Origin: Daedaleopsis sinensis
Lineage: Eukaryota > Basidiomycota > Agaricomycetes > Polyporales > Polyporaceae
DNA: 64,000 nucleotides
Assembly (NCBI GenBank): GCA_033807695.1
Contig: CM066300.1
Span: 1,054,001 to 1,118,000 of the forward strand
Direction: 5' to 3'
Shown: positions 63,237 to 64,000 of the stretch, piece after piece
How positions within the stretch are numbered: the first letter of the stretch is position 1
How the letters are laid out: the number at the start of each line of letters is the position of its first letter
Position numbers and translations under genes: made by a program
Notes under the pieces: model-generated
The model's database searches: none
Seen by the model: the letters and a program-made list of their open reading frames with translations, nothing else
What the model was told of the DNA's origin: nothing

Positions 63237-64000
63237 ATGACGTCTCCTTCTAACTCTTCGTCCCGCAAACCTCGACGGCGACCAACAAAGAAGACCGACA
63301 AGGCCGCCGTCGACTCTGACCCGATGCATCCTCGCGCACACGCCACCTCGTTGGAAAGCATCGAGGTCTTGCCACGCACTCCGAGGACACCCTTGTCGTC
63401 GCGCCGCGGCCATACTTATGACCCACCTCCACCGGATGAAGTCGACGAAGTTGAGCTGACACTGCTTGGAGAGGAGGAGCGGCGGGCGGCGGCGGCAGGG
63501 TTAGGTGTGGAGGAGGAGCAAACGTATCTGGCTCAGGCTGACGGCAAGAAACCGTTTTCCGCACGCGACAAGCAGGCGATTGTCCTACTCATCATTCTTT
63601 GTACGTGCGCTGTGCTCTACTATATTTGACTACTCTCTTATGCTGTTTGCCGTTCAACCCTAGACCTCATACAAGGATTTCCGGTGAGTTTTGGCATCGG
63701 GTCCCATTTGTTCTATATCCCGACCCGCCATCCAGTTAGGCCTGGCCCTAGGATCCATTCCATTCATTCTGCGCGAACATCTATCCTACTCCGAACTCGC
63801 TGTATTCTCGCTTTCTGGCTATCCATACTCTCTCAAGCTCTTCTGGTCACCAATCGTAGATTCAGTCTTCTTCCGCTCTGTTGGTCGTCGCAAATCGTGG
63901 ATCATACCTATGCAGCTCATAGTTGGAACGACCATGCTTCTCATGTCCTTCCGAGCAGAAGAACTAATGAACAATGTAAATGATAGACTTACTCTGACAA
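63237..64000 (+). CDS. Acetyl-CoA transporter, SLC33A1/AT-1 family (3' truncated)
   Basis: Multi-pass ER acetyl-CoA importer family. It starts MTSPSNSSSRKPRRRPTKKT, a long hydrophilic head with PRTPRTPLSSRRGHTYDPPP. TM1 is ARDKQAIVLLIIL joined across an intron to YLIQGFPLGLALGSIPFILR, the family signature. Next come YSELAVFSLSGYPYSLKLFW, SPIVDSVFFRSVGRRKSWII and PMQLIVGTTMLLMSF. The frame stays open to the end of the window, so most membrane segments are missing. Introns near 63602-63663 and 63684-63736. Splicing is supported by the continuous IQGFPLGLALGSIPF block. Confidence 0.88.

Overview
The window is nuclear DNA of a filamentous basidiomycete, most likely an Agaricomycete. Nearly every gene is broken by many short GT-AG introns, mostly about 50-60 nt. 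Genes are closely packed on both strands, coding sequence is GC-rich, and UTRs are short with pyrimidine-rich leaders. The dynein heavy chain is present only as a tail-encoding gene, an arrangement known from Agaricomycetes.

I support 27 protein-coding genes, two cut by the window ends, plus one uncertain spliced locus. From left to right: VPS35 C-terminal part (+), BCP1 (+), an ArfGAP of the SMAP/Age2 type (+), a leukotriene-A4-hydrolase-type aminopeptidase (-), a HAUS1-like augmin subunit (-), GET2 (+), a mitoribosomal mS25-like protein (-), SWR1 subunit YL1/Swc2 (+), meiotic MSH4 (+), a DAO-type FAD oxidoreductase (-), YOP1/REEP (-), OST5/TMEM258 (+), RNA polymerase I subunit RPA12 (-), an UNC93-like transporter (+), RTF2 (-), MED21 (+), a DBF2/SID2 kinase (+), a secreted GH18 chitinase (-), an unresolved minus-strand locus, splicing helicase PRP16 (+), a 14-TM-type MFS exporter (-), the dynein heavy chain tail gene (+), an unrecognised Y/P/A-rich protein (-), NFU1 (+), HEM3 (+), ALG1 (-), an unrecognised mitochondrial protein (+) and an SLC33A1-type acetyl-CoA transporter (+, runs off the end).

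There is no gene cluster for one pathway. These are mostly conserved housekeeping genes: membrane traffic, ER insertion and glycosylation, chromatin and transcription, splicing, mitosis and meiosis, mitochondrial Fe-S and heme. Several pairs are divergent and share short promoters (mS25/YL1, RTF2/MED21, ALG1/mitochondrial protein). Three gene-poor tracts (24.3-26.7, 28.9-32.6 and 48.1-49.6 kb) contain no coding sequence I can support.

The most notable points are the split dynein heavy chain; two MITE-like elements inside unusually long introns (YL1 and the FAD oxidoreductase); an apparent one-base frameshift and a polymerase-II-CTD-like Tyr-Ser-Pro tract in YL1; alternative splice acceptors 12 nt apart inside the MSH4 P-loop; an 11-nt microexon in HEM3; GC-AG introns in MED21 and ALG1; and an augmin subunit in a fungus. 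All gene models were spliced by eye from reading-frame continuity and family conservation, without transcript data.
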